Positions 1 to 11,776 of a DNA stretch of 64,000 bases are shown piece after piece. The translations under genes and the position numbers were made by a program. The stretch is from Massospora cicadina (lineage: Eukaryota > Entomophthoromycota > Entomophthoromycetes > Entomophthorales > Entomophthoraceae): positions 59,774-123,773 of the forward strand of contig JAKSZP010017332.1 in assembly GCA_022478985.1 (NCBI GenBank), written 5' to 3'. How positions within the stretch are numbered: position 1 is the stretch's first letter; each line of letters opens with the position of its first letter. The notes under the pieces were generated by a model, which had not been told where the DNA came from, searched no databases, and worked only from the letters and a program-made list of their open reading frames with translations.

Positions 1-300
1 CCTGACATTCTTGCCATCAATGTTCATTTTATGGTTCAATTAAGAATGCTCATTTATATTTTCCTCTGTTGTTTTCTCATAATAACCTCTTGGCTCATAT
101 TATTCTAAATTCTTCTTATGAGCTTAACCCATTAAATTTTTGGATCAATTTCTCCAAATTAGAGCTAATTTCTTTCAGAGTGCATAATGTCAACTATCAT
201 ATAAGTCCAACATCCCCCTATTGCCCAGCTCATGTCAAATTTGAAATCTTGGTATCAACAACTGCTCAACAGCATGTCTGATAAAGACTTTTGGCTCTTC

Positions 301-948
301 CAACTGATGAGTTAATCTGCGCAATGGAAACTCTTCTATGGTCCTTCCAGGACTCATGATCCCAGTCAAGTACCCATATCCAGTTCTTCTGTGGAATTAC
401 CAAAAATTGTAACCAACGAAATCATGCTAGCAATTGTATTGAATGACTCACGACCAATCCTTCCTCTGTTGTCAATTCCTGAGTTAGATTTCAAAACTTT
501 CCTGGATATGGCTCCATTTGAAAATTCCCCTACCATCATCATCAAACCTCCTGAAGCAATGCCCTCCGCTCTTAATCATTTATTTCTCACCAGATCAGAC
601 TTGCTTCCAGAGTTCCTCTTTTGACTCAGCCAATATTGTAAGCCAGCTGTTTTGGCCACCAAACTAGCCATTGGAAACAGTGTACATTTCGAACTCCCCT
701 ATGCAGAATTAAGGGCACAAGTAACTGAGGCTTTTTCCATAGCTCTGAACTCTTCCAAAATTGAAAGCATCCTAGATCGAGATGTTGCAGCATATGCTCT
801 TCATTTTTCTGGCCAAGTTCTTTGAAGTTGGGCCATGAAGCTACTGGCCACTCCTGGCTTCCATCGCTCATTCTGCTTCTGCTTTCAAGAAGCTTGTAGT
901 CGTCATCTGCAGGATGCCATTCACTCCTTAATGACTATCTTGTTTATG
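301..948 (+). pseudogene. Degenerate open region of unknown function
   Basis: Reading frame 1 is unusually open through this AT-rich stretch, with in-frame stops near 313, 622 and 822. The translated product is moderately hydrophobic with mixed charged residues and no motif I can name. No zinc knuckle, RT box, integrase triad or transmembrane run is visible. It lies just left of the 3' LTR of element A, so it could be the sequence into which A inserted, or part of an older transposon. The opposite strand also has a short open frame (626-871) without recognisable motifs. I cannot assign a family. A decayed coding sequence is the best description, and chance openness in low-complexity DNA remains possible. 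Confidence 0.25.
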
Positions 949-1426
949 GCATGGAACATTGGTATCTTCCACTGATGGCTATAATAGGGGGCATGATTTG
1001 GAAACCCCCACCTAGTATCTCTTGCTCAATGCCAGCCCATAAGTCCAATGTTCTTGATGAAGTCCGTCAGAAAGCACTCAAGACCAATCTTCCAGCTCTA
1101 GTGCCATATTGGGATTACTTGGGTTTATTTGCTGACTGCCTCTTCTTGTACTGTTGCTTCCCTCCACGCTCTGGGGTATTGCATTTGGAATCTTCTGACT
1201 TTTTTATTTATCTTCCCCAAGACAACTTTCTCTCAGGGATCTGCATCCACTCAACAAACTTGGTTTTGAGTAGGTCTAGCCCTCACTAGCATCTGATCTC
1301 ACAATGATTTCAATGGGTTATTTACTCCTACTCCAATCCATCCTCCCTCTCCCAAGATGTGACATGGGTGAAATCTTCCCCAAATCAAGGATAGTTACTA
1401 AAAAAATAGAAATTATAAAAATATAT

Positions 1427-1711
1427 TGTTATTTTTTCTATGTGTTTTTTAATCATTTTAATGACTTATCAAAATTTTATTTTTTTCTTTTTTTCATGGG
1501 AGTTGACCTTTTTTGGTTCAGCTGTCCATCTTTTTATTTTATTCCCACAAACTGATTCCTAGGTATACTCAGACCTACCAGTTTTCTATGGTTCAGAGAT
1601 CTTACTGTTTTAAGACTTAACAATCTAGTTTGGTTCATAAGTCCTTTTTTAATACTTAACTAAATCATTAGGACATAATCAACTTAATGGTTCAGAAGTC
1701 CTATGGAAACT
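1427..1711 (-). repeat. LTR of element A (left, 3' LTR)
   Basis: This stretch matches 11523-11776 through shared blocks such as CCTAGGTATACTC and repeated TGGTTCA motifs. Read on the minus strand it starts AGTTTCCATAGGAC where the other copy starts TGTTCCCAGAGGAC, so the TG terminus has mutated. The left boundary is approximate because the other copy is cut by element B. The integrase C-terminal region begins within about 100 bp to the right, as expected for a 3' LTR of a minus-strand element. Confidence 0.6.
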
Positions 1712-1739
1712 CTTTTTTCAATATTTTTTCCTCGATCCA

Positions 1740-4450
1740 TTGCTTTAGATACTTAGCATGGACTCAATTCACAATCCTTTCATATAAGTGTTTCTTAATG
1801 GAATAGGAATCCATCTCCATCTTGGCAATAATCTCAAATGGACCCAACCACAATGTATCCAACTTTTTTTCTTTAAAACCATGAATATCACAATAGACAA
1901 CTCTAACACCTATTTATTATTTGATAAGGCCAGTTGGTTCTTATTATCCATCATTTTCACTTGAACACTTTTCTTTAAAGTTGCATTAAATGCTTGCAAT
2001 TGCAAATTGGTCAGGATATTTATCAATCGGTTCAGCTACTGCTCAGCACTCATCCCTGATTTTGGTTCCACCACCAAATATAAGTTTGGCATCAAAGCTT
2101 CCTTTCTTTCATATAGCAACAAAAAGCATTTTCCTCATCATGTATGATGACTGATATTGTAGGTGAATGTCACTGAGCTCAGGTATGTTCCTTACATGGA
2201 TGTTCTTCCTACAACCAGCTTCCTCAGTGTCATGGCCAGCGTTTCATTTACTCATTATACCAGTCCATTCATCTCTGGATGGTAGGGTACAGACACAACT
2301 CCTCAGACCTTCATTATTTCATTTAATAGTAGGATTACATGAGATGTGAAATTTTCCCACTGTCACTCGCAGAACCTGCAGGCATCTATGTCAATATACT
2401 ACTTGATCTAGGATGAACTTTGCAGTACTGGTAGTATCTACTTTTGCCAGAGCCTTCATATCGGACCATCTTGTCAGACGATTGATTGCAACTATAATGT
2501 ACTTGACTCCCCCTGTTCTCATCATCAGCGGTCCCATTACATTGATAGACTCTATATGCCAAGAAATTTCCAGGGCGTACCAGTCAGTATCCAGTCATAT
2601 CCTTATGTAGTTTATGCAACTGGCGCTCCACACAGCAAGCCAGATAGTCCACGACATCATAGTTGATGGACTCCCAGTAGTAGTACTGGTGAATATGGTT
2701 GGTCATTTTTCTCAGGCCTCCATGCCTGACAACCTTATGAGCGCTTAAACGATAGCTGCTCATTTCAATGGCTTTGGGAATAGTAATCTCTTCCCATTAA
2801 TCATCTTGAAAACTTGTACATTCATGGTCTCAGTGTTTTCCATCACTTTTTGAAGTGCACCTTGGATTTCTTGGAGCTTGTTCCTAATTTCTCAGTCAAC
2901 CATTCCCTGGAATAGCTTATCCACCTGCTGGTATACTTCCAGGATTGATGGTAAACGCAATAACCATCTGCATTCTGATAAGAAGCCCAGCTCGATGGAC
3001 TATCTCATAATTGTAAGCCTGTAGATTTAGTGCCCGTCAGGCCAGTCATCCTTCCAGTTCTCATAAGTGCAGCCAACACAACGAGGAGAGGTCAATCACC
3101 ACTTTGAAGTGCATTACATGAACGTACACCTGAAACTGTTACATACATAAATGACAGCAAGGCATTCATGCTCAGTTACAGTGTAATTCCTCTCAGCGGC
3201 TTAGAGTGTCCAGCTCACATATTCTACCAGATGTTTATCTCCAAGTTCATCTACTTTGCTCAATATGGCGCTGATCACCATCAACAAAGCATCAGTTTTT
3301 ATTATAAGTTCACAATTAAATTTGGATATTACAAAATTGGAGAATCTATTAAGTACTTGCATAACTCATTTACACTTTTCTGGACTTTTTACTCCAAATG
3401 AATCCTTTCTTTGGATCCTTAAACAAATGGAAGAGGGGCTCAGAGATCCTTAAAAAATCCCAAGTGAATTTTTTATAGTATCTGACCATTCTAAGGAACA
3501 CTTAGATATCTTGGACATTCTTCAGCACAGTCATTCGCTCTATGGCTTCAATATTCTGGCTTTGAGATGCAGTCCACTAGAGTTGATGGCAAATCCCAGT
3601 TATTCTAACTCTTTCTTGAATAAGTGACACTTCCTTAACTTAATCTTCAGGTTGGCCGCAGATACTTTATTAAACATTTCCTCTAAGTGGTGTAAATGGT
3701 CAGTAAATGTCCTACTAAACACATTTATATTGTCCAAGCACACCAATGTGCATGACAACTTCAAGTCATCTAGTTTTGCATCCATGGCCCTCTGGAATGT
3801 CGCAGGCACATTACACAGACCCTGGGGCATCCTTGTTAGTTGATAAAGCCCCTGCGTGGTGATAAGTGCACAATTCTCTTGGTCTTCTTTTGGCAAATCG
3901 ATTTTCTAATATCTCAATAATAAGTCCATTGCAGAGAAATACTTTACTTCTTTCCATCAATCTAGTGCATGATCAATTATTAGTAGTAGGTATGAATCCT
4001 TCTTCATAATCTTGTTCAGCTTCTGATGATTGATCACCACCCAATTAGAGCCATCCTTCTTCTTCACAATAATAATTGGACTCACTCAAGGACTTAATGA
4101 TGGAACTAGAAGCCCATGCTTCAATAGTTTGCTGATTTCTTCCTCCACTACCACTTTGGCCGCCTTTGACTGTCAAATCAGTCTTATCCTGATCAACAAA
4201 TTTTCCCCGTTACTGACCTTGTGAATCACATCTCTCATGCATCCCAAATTAGGATCATCTTGAGCAAATACTTCACAATACTTGTCAAACAATTTGAGCA
4301 CCTCCTCCTGCTGTCTATCCAACATATCATTGAGTTGCTCTCAATTGACCAATGATTGATACTCTTGGCAACCCATGCTGGCAATCTTATTTCATTGTAG
4401 GTCTAAAAATCATGGACTAATAGAATTGATATTTAATATTATTGGAATTT
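1740..4450 (-). pseudogene. Element A pol remnant: RT, RNase H region, integrase
   Basis: On the minus strand a pre-RT segment (about 4430-4100) leads into RT. The box SPIIIVKKKDGSNWVVINH lies near 4030-4085, and a 98-codon open stretch (3600-3896) has the fingers/palm region with MPQGLCNVPATFQRAMD and the catalytic box as CLDNINVFS. The second catalytic Asp is Asn in this copy. RNase H and integrase follow leftward in broken frames. The integrase C-terminal end at about 1750-1870 reads LDTLWLGPFEIIAKMEMD, the usual WLGPFEI segment. Many stops and frameshifts mean it cannot encode a functional polyprotein. Order RT-RH-IN places it in Ty3/gypsy rather than copia. Confidence 0.75.
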
Positions 4451-5056
4451 TGTGAGAAATTACGATAAGCAGGCGCTACAAAGGCTACAAAATTATTAGT
4501 TCTGTGGCAATAGCAAAGATTGACACAATTGCAACATAGTTATTAGTTCCATTGCTATAGTTGTTTCCAATTGGAAGTACAGAATCCTGTATGAAATAGA
4601 TCAAAATCAGGCTACACAATATAAGAATTGAGATACTTTATTAATTAAAATTCAGAGATTTTTAGGGGAAAATTTAGTGGTTCTTTGCAAGGATTTCTGT
4701 GATTTACCCAAGGTAAGGTCTCTTTAACAAATGACTTATTTTGCTGATTATCATTGTTAGTAAAATATCTGTGATGGTTAGATCTGATAGAAATCTTGTT
4801 AGATGCAATCAACCTTCTTAGCGAGGGCTTAGCCCCTTAAAATGATTGGTCATTTCAGATTGCTTGGTCTTTCAGATTTATGAGCTTCTTTAGATTGCTT
4901 AGCCTCACTCGTCATAGGAGGCCAATAACTCAAGGGTCTTTCTTTGGTCAAAAATTGAGAATCAGAAATACATGTTGTGGGTTTTACAATATCATTATAC
5001 TGAGATAACAGTCTCAGTCTGAAGTAATTCCAGTCATCTTAGTTGTATCTCCAATA
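4451..5056 (-). repeat. Element B 3' LTR
   Basis: It begins TGTGAGAAATTACG and ends ATCTCCAATA, and is paired with 10915-11522. Its inner terminus is TA where the partner has the canonical CA. The PPT lies directly outside its right edge. Confidence 0.9.
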
Positions 5057-8000
5057 ATGCCCCCCTCAAGATCTTGCCTAGGGGGCACAATATTGCGAAA
5101 AAATCTTTTATGCACTCTATTGATAACAGTACCAGTATCAATAGTGGCAATGAAGTATTCATTACCCCAATAAAATTTAATACAATAAAGGCCAACCCAT
5201 AAGGTGTCCAATTGTGAATCCTTCCTCCCAGCCTATGGTGGTAGAAAAGCACAAGATCCCTGAATTGATATTCTGGTAATGTATGTCTACTAGCGTTGGT
5301 CCTGATTTCTTCCTTCAAGATGGTAGCAGCAAGGGAACTTGAAGCTAATTCTTTTAATTGGATGATTTCTAAGTTAATATCCTCATAGCTAAATTGGTAG
5401 TTTGCAGAGTAGCCTCTTCAAGTATAGGTTTTACACTTGAGAGGAGGATAGGTTCCCGGCCATATAAAGCTTTAAAAGGAGACATTCTAATAATATGATG
5501 GTAGCTAACTCTATAGGCTAACATTGCACTAGGTAAGTAAAGGTTCCACCTACTAGGATCATTGGAGGCCATCTTTTGAAGAATGGCTATAAGGGTACCA
5601 TTTTCTTGTTCAACTGCACAATTAGTAGAAGGATTATAAGGGGTTGTAAAGGACTGATAAGTACCCACTAGTTTGGTAAGCTCACCTACCATCTGAGAAA
5701 TGAAGTTGGTCCCATTATCCGATAACAGAACCTATGGGCTATCATGCCTGGTGAAAACTTGCTTAAAAAGAAATGACACCGTCACTTTGGTGGTGACTGT
5801 GGAAACTGAAATAGCTTCAATCCATTTAGTAAAATGGTCAATAGCTAACAGAATATATTGATATCCATAGGTAGCTATAGGGAGAGGACCCACCACATCA
5901 ATACATAGTAGAGAAGGGTTTGGAAGGTCCCACAATTTGGTATTGGAACATCAGATTCCCACCACGTTGTTATTGGCACTTAAGACAAGATTTCAGCACA
6001 TCGTGTACAGATTCCAGCACGTTATCCCAGTAACAATGATTTTTTAACCACTATAGGGTATTAGTAACAGTTTCATGACTTACATATTGGTGGGCCTCCA
6101 AATAGTGTCAGTCCTTGCAGAGGGCCAGATAAAGGGCAACCACTTAAATCCCAACTTTTTATATAATGAAACTTCTTTAACCTGAGTGTCTTCAGTTAAA
6201 GATTGTAACTTTGAGATAACATCATTAGATTCACGGAAACAGAGTCCAGATCTACTGTTCAGGTCATAAATGCAATCTTCCTCTGCAGAGAATAAGGTTA
6301 AGATAAGCAATTGAGAAAGGCCATCAGCGTTTTGATGTATAGCTCCAGCGCGATGTTGAATAGTAAAGTCATAATTTTAAAGCTTTAAATACCATCTAGC
6401 TAAACGCCCATCTGGATCCTCCATTTGTTGCAACCACTCCAGAGAAGCGTTATCCATTACATTAGTGAAATGCTTGCCATATAGATAAGAGCAAAAATGC
6501 TTGATGGCGGACAACACAGCGAGGCATACTCTATTGGTAACGCTATAATTTCATTCGGCCTTAGAAAGGGTTTTACTATAGTACATGATGGGGTGATCAA
6601 CCAGATTGGTATCATGTTGATCCAGAATGGCCCCAATAGCAATATCACTGGCATCAGTAAATAGTAAAAAAGCTTTGGAAAAGTCAGAATGGCTAAGATG
6701 GGGGCACTCATTAAGTCTTGGCGCACCAGATTAAAGGATTGTTACTGTGATTCTTCCCATACAAAGGGACTTCCTTATGCAAAAGATAAATTAATGGTTC
6801 TGCAATCTTTACAAATTGGGGGATGTATTGTCAGTAATAACTAACCATTCCTAAAAACACTTGGATATCACACAAGCTTTTGGGAACAGACATATCCAAA
6901 TTAGCTTGTGTCTTATTAGATAAGGCTAAAATACCCTCACAATTAACTTTATGTCTTTAAAATTCCATCTCAGTTTTAAAAAAAGCACACTTCAATGGTT
7001 TAAGCTTAAGTGAGGCACAATGCAGTCAGCCAAAAGCTTCCTTTAAATAAGCCAAATGCTCATTAAAAGTGCGTGAAAAAAAAGTAACATCATCAAGATA
7101 AACTAAAACATAAGAAAGTTTCAAATCCTCAAACAAGCGATCAATGGCTCGTTGAAAAGTAGCATGGGCATTGCAAAGCCCTTACGGCATATGAGTTGGC
7201 TCAGATAGCCCCTGACTATAAATTAGAGCACATTTTTGATGATCTTCCGGGGTAAGATCAATTTGCAATAACCACTCACAAGGTCCATAATTGAGAAATA
7301 TTGTGATCCAGACAATAATCTCAATGAATCATCTATGCGAGGTAAAGGATAAGAATCCTTTTTGAGTAACAGCATTGAGTCGAGGATAGTCCATAATCAC
7401 TCTATGCCCCCCCATCTTTTTTTCAGATGAGTAGTAGAAGAGAAGCCCATGGACCCTTAGAAGGCGTTAGTAACCCGGCATTGAAGAGTTGTTTCAGTTA
7501 CACTGAGACCTGAGCTTCCTTGACTTTGGATTTTCAATATAGTTGAGCTCAAATAGTGGGAGTATCCCCAGTTTTCACCTGATGCTGTATCTCTTTCGTT
7601 AAACCAAAATCTCCAGAACCTTGGGCAATGATATCCGCATATTCTTCAATCAAGGCCTCAGCTTCAAGCTGTTGTTCTGAAGTAAGTGAATCCCCAAATT
7701 CAACGTCAATTCTAGCAACAATAGGGGGATCTTCCAGTCCAAATTCGCGTTAATCTCCACATCCTGATATGGTATATTTCACTCACAGGAGTAGGCCACA
7801 CATAGGTGATGGGATTATTGCGATTTAATCACATAGGTTGAGAGGTGAAATTATCTGAAAGAGATAAAACAGTTCCATCATAGGCAGGATCAGGGATACC
7901 ATGTCAGGGTAAAGCCTCCAAATGAGAGGTATTCTGATTATGAAGATCTCTAATACATGATCAGAGGGTATAAACACTTGTATTTCTGTATCAATTATGA

Positions 8001-8505
8001 CTTGAGCTTTTGGAGGAATGGTAATCAGAGAGTTAGATTATAAATGCATTCCCTCAGAGGCACAAGCTGACGGAGGTGAAAGTATAGTCTTTGGACCCAG
8101 TATTCAGTATTTGAGACATGAGATAGAAGTGAGTTATTCCAGTAAGCAAACACGTCGTTTGAGTTTGCCTTTGCTATTGGGAACACTGTATAAGATTAAA
8201 AATATTCTGTACCCAAACAAAGAAAGGTATTTGTTTTTGAGACTGATTATCACATCAAAAATGTTGAAAAATTTAGTTACTAAGAGCAGATCATAGCATT
8301 TGTTAACCAATACCACTGCAGGGGCCAACACCACTAACTTTCCAAAGCGCATTGGAAGAGAGGAATATGCTCCTATATATTTAGTGTAGGAAGGTCCAGC
8401 AGTTCCATAGTATTGGAAATGGTTTGGGTCCAGCGCCAAATCAATTCTCTTAATAAGTTTGGACGATATTACATTGATGGGCGATCCCATGTTAATGATA
8501 GCCAA
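5014..8505 (-). pseudogene. Element B pol: protease, RT, RNase H, integrase
   Basis: The protease lies at 8134-8505. Its catalytic box reads INMGSPINVIS, where element C has VDMGASINIVS, so B has lost the catalytic Asp. RT occupies about 7420-6890 with the intact catalytic box YLDDVTFFS near 7090-7120. The RNase H region (about 6730-6300) contains a tether and TDAS-like start in shifted frames. The integrase HHCC zinc finger is near 6070-5960. The core (5732-5935) reads IDVVGPLPIATYGYQYILLA, and the rest follows at 5369-5692 with TPYNPSTNCAVEQENGTL. The C-terminal segment (5014-5211) contains LDTLWVGLYCI. Frames are interrupted by stops throughout, so this is a dead copy. Domain order identifies Ty3/gypsy. 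Confidence 0.85.
5057..5070 (-). other. Element B polypurine tract
   Basis: On the minus strand the sequence immediately before the 3' LTR reads TTGAGGGGGGCAT. A G-rich purine run in this position primes plus-strand DNA synthesis in LTR retrotransposons. The role is inferred from position. Confidence 0.65.
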
Positions 8506-8539
8506 AGCTCACCTTATGCATGATGACTTCCACCTGGGT

Positions 8540-10843
8540 TACATCAGTGAAAAAGTTTGGGATTTAGAACACTGAGGGATTAATCGTTTGAATGGAATTA
8601 GAAGAAAAAGAGGAAGCATAAGCAGAAATATTGTCTTTGTTGGATATATATCAGTGATATCAAGCTCAATAGGAGTGGATACCACATAGCGATCTGTAGA
8701 AGAATCAAAAGGTTTTGACTGAGGCACCTGAGGTAGGTCAGCACAGGGAGCCTCATGCCCTATGCTGACTCCTCTTTTTTCAATTCCTCCACTTTTATCC
8801 AACATTGAGATACCACATGACCCACGAGACCACAATAAGTGCACAGCTCCTTTTCAGTTTGAATTTTGGTTTAGGTGGCATCACATGGATATGAGAACAA
8901 GGGTTACTATAGGAGGTTAGATGTACCACCCCATTAGGAATATCCATAAGCGCTTCTTTGATGTCAATAATGGAGCCAAAATTTCTTTTAAGTGATTTCA
9001 AGTGTAGTAGTAACTGAGTGCAAGAACTGAACACACTCATTACAGCTGAAATATCATCATCAACTGTAATCTGGTCACAAGTAGCAAGTGTCTGGGCCCC
9101 ATGGTAGAATCATTTAGTGAATTCCTGGACAGAATCTCCTCATTTAATTTGAATACTTATAAAAGCTTGCTTTTGGTTAGAAAAAATTTGATCACTCACA
9201 AATTCCTTTATGAGGGCAGTTTTTACTTGAGCCCACGTAGAGCAAACCTTAAGATGAGGAACCATGATTTCTTGAGCAGATTGACTTAGGCAAGAGGTGA
9301 TATGACAGACCTTCTGTTAATCAGTAGCTCCATCCATTGCGCTTTCATAAACAAAAAGAAAGGAATGGATGCTATCTTCACCCATTTCAAACTTATCTTT
9401 GAAGGTAAGTTTTAAAGGGGTGGCTTCAGTGTTCAAGAAGTGTATGCCTGATACCGTGACTGGTCCAGCCTCGGAGGGTTCAGACTTTGTTAAATGGGTA
9501 TGAGGGGGAACTTAGTCAACTTTTTGTCTCAAGTGGTTCAAGTCATCTTGTAAATTTTGAACCCATTGGTTAAGTTGGTCATTTTTAGGGGCTCAGTTTA
9601 AGTTAGAAATCGCAGTACGCATCTCAGTTTGCTTGGTCTCAAGTACTTCACATTTGGCAGTCAACTGCTCAATAGACGCTGTCAATGAAGCAAACCAGGT
9701 TTCTTGTGTTGTTTGATTTGCATCGCATAGACAATGTGCATTCTCAACGCCAACCAGTAAGTTGATTAAGAAATAGTCCAGATCAGTCAGAAGACCTTTC
9801 AAAGATAAGAAACACCCTTGAGCTAGGGCTCAGATTTGTGTTTCTAATGCTTGTATTCAAGATACTAGGAGCATCAAAGGTTCAGAACTGGACATTGGAA
9901 GCGAGGAGCTAGGGGGACCAGGAGGTCCTGGGGGTCCTTGCGACCCATCTCTACCTGCTGGCCCTGGCGGGCCTTGTTGACCCACTGGACCATGGGGACC
10001 ACATTCACCAGGAGATCCTGGGGTTACCAATGAGGAGCTAGGTGGTCCCTGTGGTCCAGAAGGACCAACAGGGTCAGGTTCACCTTCTATAATATTACCC
10101 ACCACTTGGACAAAATGTTGGGTTAGCCCATTAATCTCCCCCAAGCTCTTCTCATGTTTAGCCCACAGCTGATCCAGTTGTCCCTTAACCTCATCCTCCA
10201 GGGAGGTAATCTGGTGGTGAATAGGGTTAATGGCTTCACTAACTTAATGAGGTACTTCTTGCTGATGTATCCCACCACTCCATTATCGATTCTCACCAAC
10301 TGGTTATGAATATCGTTGATTTCTCTTTGATTATTGAGAATGGCCTCTCAGAAAACTCTTCCAAAGTTGGATGCCGTTTTATAAAATGAATATAATTGAG
10401 AGTAATATTGTTGCGCTAGAGTCAGCTGGCGCTGGATTTTGAGATGATGCAACCCCCAAAATTTGGAGTAAATGGTGAATATCCAGATGTATATAATGCC
10501 GGAGATACTGTTCAGTTGTAGCCAAACCAACTTCAGTAGGCTGTAACCCTGCTCAGTTATATAAGTTCATCATGTTGTCAGCAACTTTAGACACTTGTTC
10601 ACGATTAGGGCGAGCACCAGGCTAAACAGCCCCTCTGATCAAGCTTTTGATGGTTTCTTCCACATTTGCGGCATGAATCTGATAATTAGATTGGTCAGGG
10701 CCCTCAATGGCTAAGTCCATTGAAGATTGAAATTGTAGATTGTTGATATTAGCGGAAGGCAAACCTTGCTGGTTAGAGTGTACTCATTGGGTGATACTCA
10801 AAGATTCCCCAGAAGAGGGGCTCTCTTTGCTAGACGTATTCAT
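8540..10843 (-). pseudogene. Element B gag with collagen-like segment and CCHC knuckle
   Basis: The frame starts at an ATG at 10843, about 70 bp inside the 5' LTR, with MNTSSKESPSSGESLSITQ, then meets an in-frame TGA where TGG is likely ancestral. A middle segment (9908-10066) has Gly-X-Y repeats. A Retrotrans_gag-like region follows at about 9420-9100 with HSFLFVYESAMDGATD. A CCHC nucleocapsid knuckle, CTYCGLVGHVVSQC, is encoded at about 8810-8855 in a shifted frame. Gag assembles the particle and the knuckle binds RNA in this family. Several stops and frameshifts make it non-functional. Confidence 0.8.
9908..10066 (-). other. Collagen-like Gly-X-Y block within element B gag
   Basis: About 53 codons of the minus-strand gag frame encode runs such as [25 protein letters not shown] and GPPGPPGPP, interrupted by serine-rich linkers (SSSL). 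The Gly-X-Y periodicity with Pro is the collagen triple-helix signature. It lies between an upstream helical region and the Retrotrans_gag-like region. Whether it trimerises is unknown. Confidence 0.85.
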
Positions 10844-10914
10844 TGTTGTGAAAGTATGTTTTCATCAGGTAGTCTCGTGAGCAGACCTGGCAGAGAGCAC
10901 CAGTATTAGCATTT

Positions 10915-11522
10915 TGTGAGAAATTACGATAAGCAGGCGCTACAAAGGCTACAAAATTATTAGTTTTGTGGCTCTAGAAAAGATTGACACAATTGCAATG
11001 AAGTTATTGGTTCCATTTCTATAGTTGTTTCCAATTGGAAATACAGAATCCTGTATGAAATAGATCAAAATCAGGCTATGCAAGATAAGAATTGAGATAC
11101 TTTATTAATTAAAATTCAGATATTTTTATAGGGGAAAATTTAGTGGTTCTTCATGAGGATTTCCGTGATTTACTCAAGGTAAGATCTTTTCTAACAAATG
11201 ACTGATTTGCTGATTATCATTGTTATTAGATATTTGTGATGGTCAGATCTAATAGAATTCTTGTTAGATGCAATTGACCTACTTAGCAAAGGCTTAGTCC
11301 CTTCAAAATGATTTGTCATTTTGTATTAAATGGTCTTTCAGATTTATGAGCTTCATCAGATTGCTTAGCCTCACTCGTCATAGGAGGCCAATAACTCAAA
11401 AGGTCTTTCTTTAGTCAAATTGAGAATCAGTAATACCCGTTGTGGGTTTTACAATATCATTAGACTGAGATATCAAATCTTGGTCTGAAGTAATTCCAGT
11501 CATCTTAGTTGTATCTCCAACA
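10915..11522 (-). repeat. Element B 5' LTR
   Basis: It begins TGTGAGAAATTACG and ends ATCTCCAACA and pairs with 4451-5056. About ten bases inside the element, the minus strand reads TGGTGCTCTCTGCC, a candidate tRNA primer-binding site at about 10890-10903. Confidence 0.9.
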
Positions 11523-11776
11523 AATATTTTATATTTTTATCTATTTTCTATGCATTTTTTGCAATGAGACTTTTAACCTACAATTAGGCCAAAGGTCCTT
11601 TTTTTCCCTTTCATCCAAACTGGTTCCTAGGTATACTCTGATCTACCAGTTATCATGGTTTAAAATCTTATGTTTTTAATATTTAACCATCTATTTGGTT
11701 CAGTGGTTCTTTTTAGAACTTAAAATAAAATCTTAGGACATTACCATATTAATGGTTCAGTGGTCCTCTGGGAACA
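11523..11776 (-). repeat. LTR of element A (right, 5' LTR, cut by B)
   Basis: Homologous to 1427-1711. On the minus strand it starts TGTTCCCAGAGGAC at 11776, giving a canonical TGTT terminus. Its other end is cut by the insertion of B. Repeated TGGTTCA(G) motifs recur as in the partner. Confidence 0.6.

Larger units (their letters stand above)
4451..11522 (-). mobile_element. Ty3/gypsy element B, structurally complete
   Basis: A 7.07 kb minus-strand LTR retrotransposon has both LTRs, a polypurine tract, a candidate primer-binding site and the order gag-PR-RT-RH-IN. The LTRs (4451-5056 and 10915-11522) are about 90% identical by eye, so the insertion is not recent. All coding frames carry stops. 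The Gag contains a collagen-like Gly-X-Y block, and the protease active site and flanking sequence closely resemble those of element C, so B and C belong to one lineage. No chromodomain is seen downstream of integrase. B is inserted inside element A. Confidence 0.9.
1427..11776 (-). mobile_element. Ty3/gypsy element A, partial, split by element B
   Basis: A minus-strand Ty3/gypsy retrotransposon is represented by a pair of diverged LTRs and a degenerate pol block (1740-4450). Element B (4451-11522) sits inside it. Directly right of B the sequence resumes in A's 5' LTR, so A has no gag and no protease. The five bases flanking B are AATTT on the left and AATAT on the right, so the duplication is imperfect. 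Either B entered an already deleted A, or recombination between B copies removed A's 5' half. A itself seems to lie in the gag of element F, whose remains continue from 11777. Confidence 0.55.
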
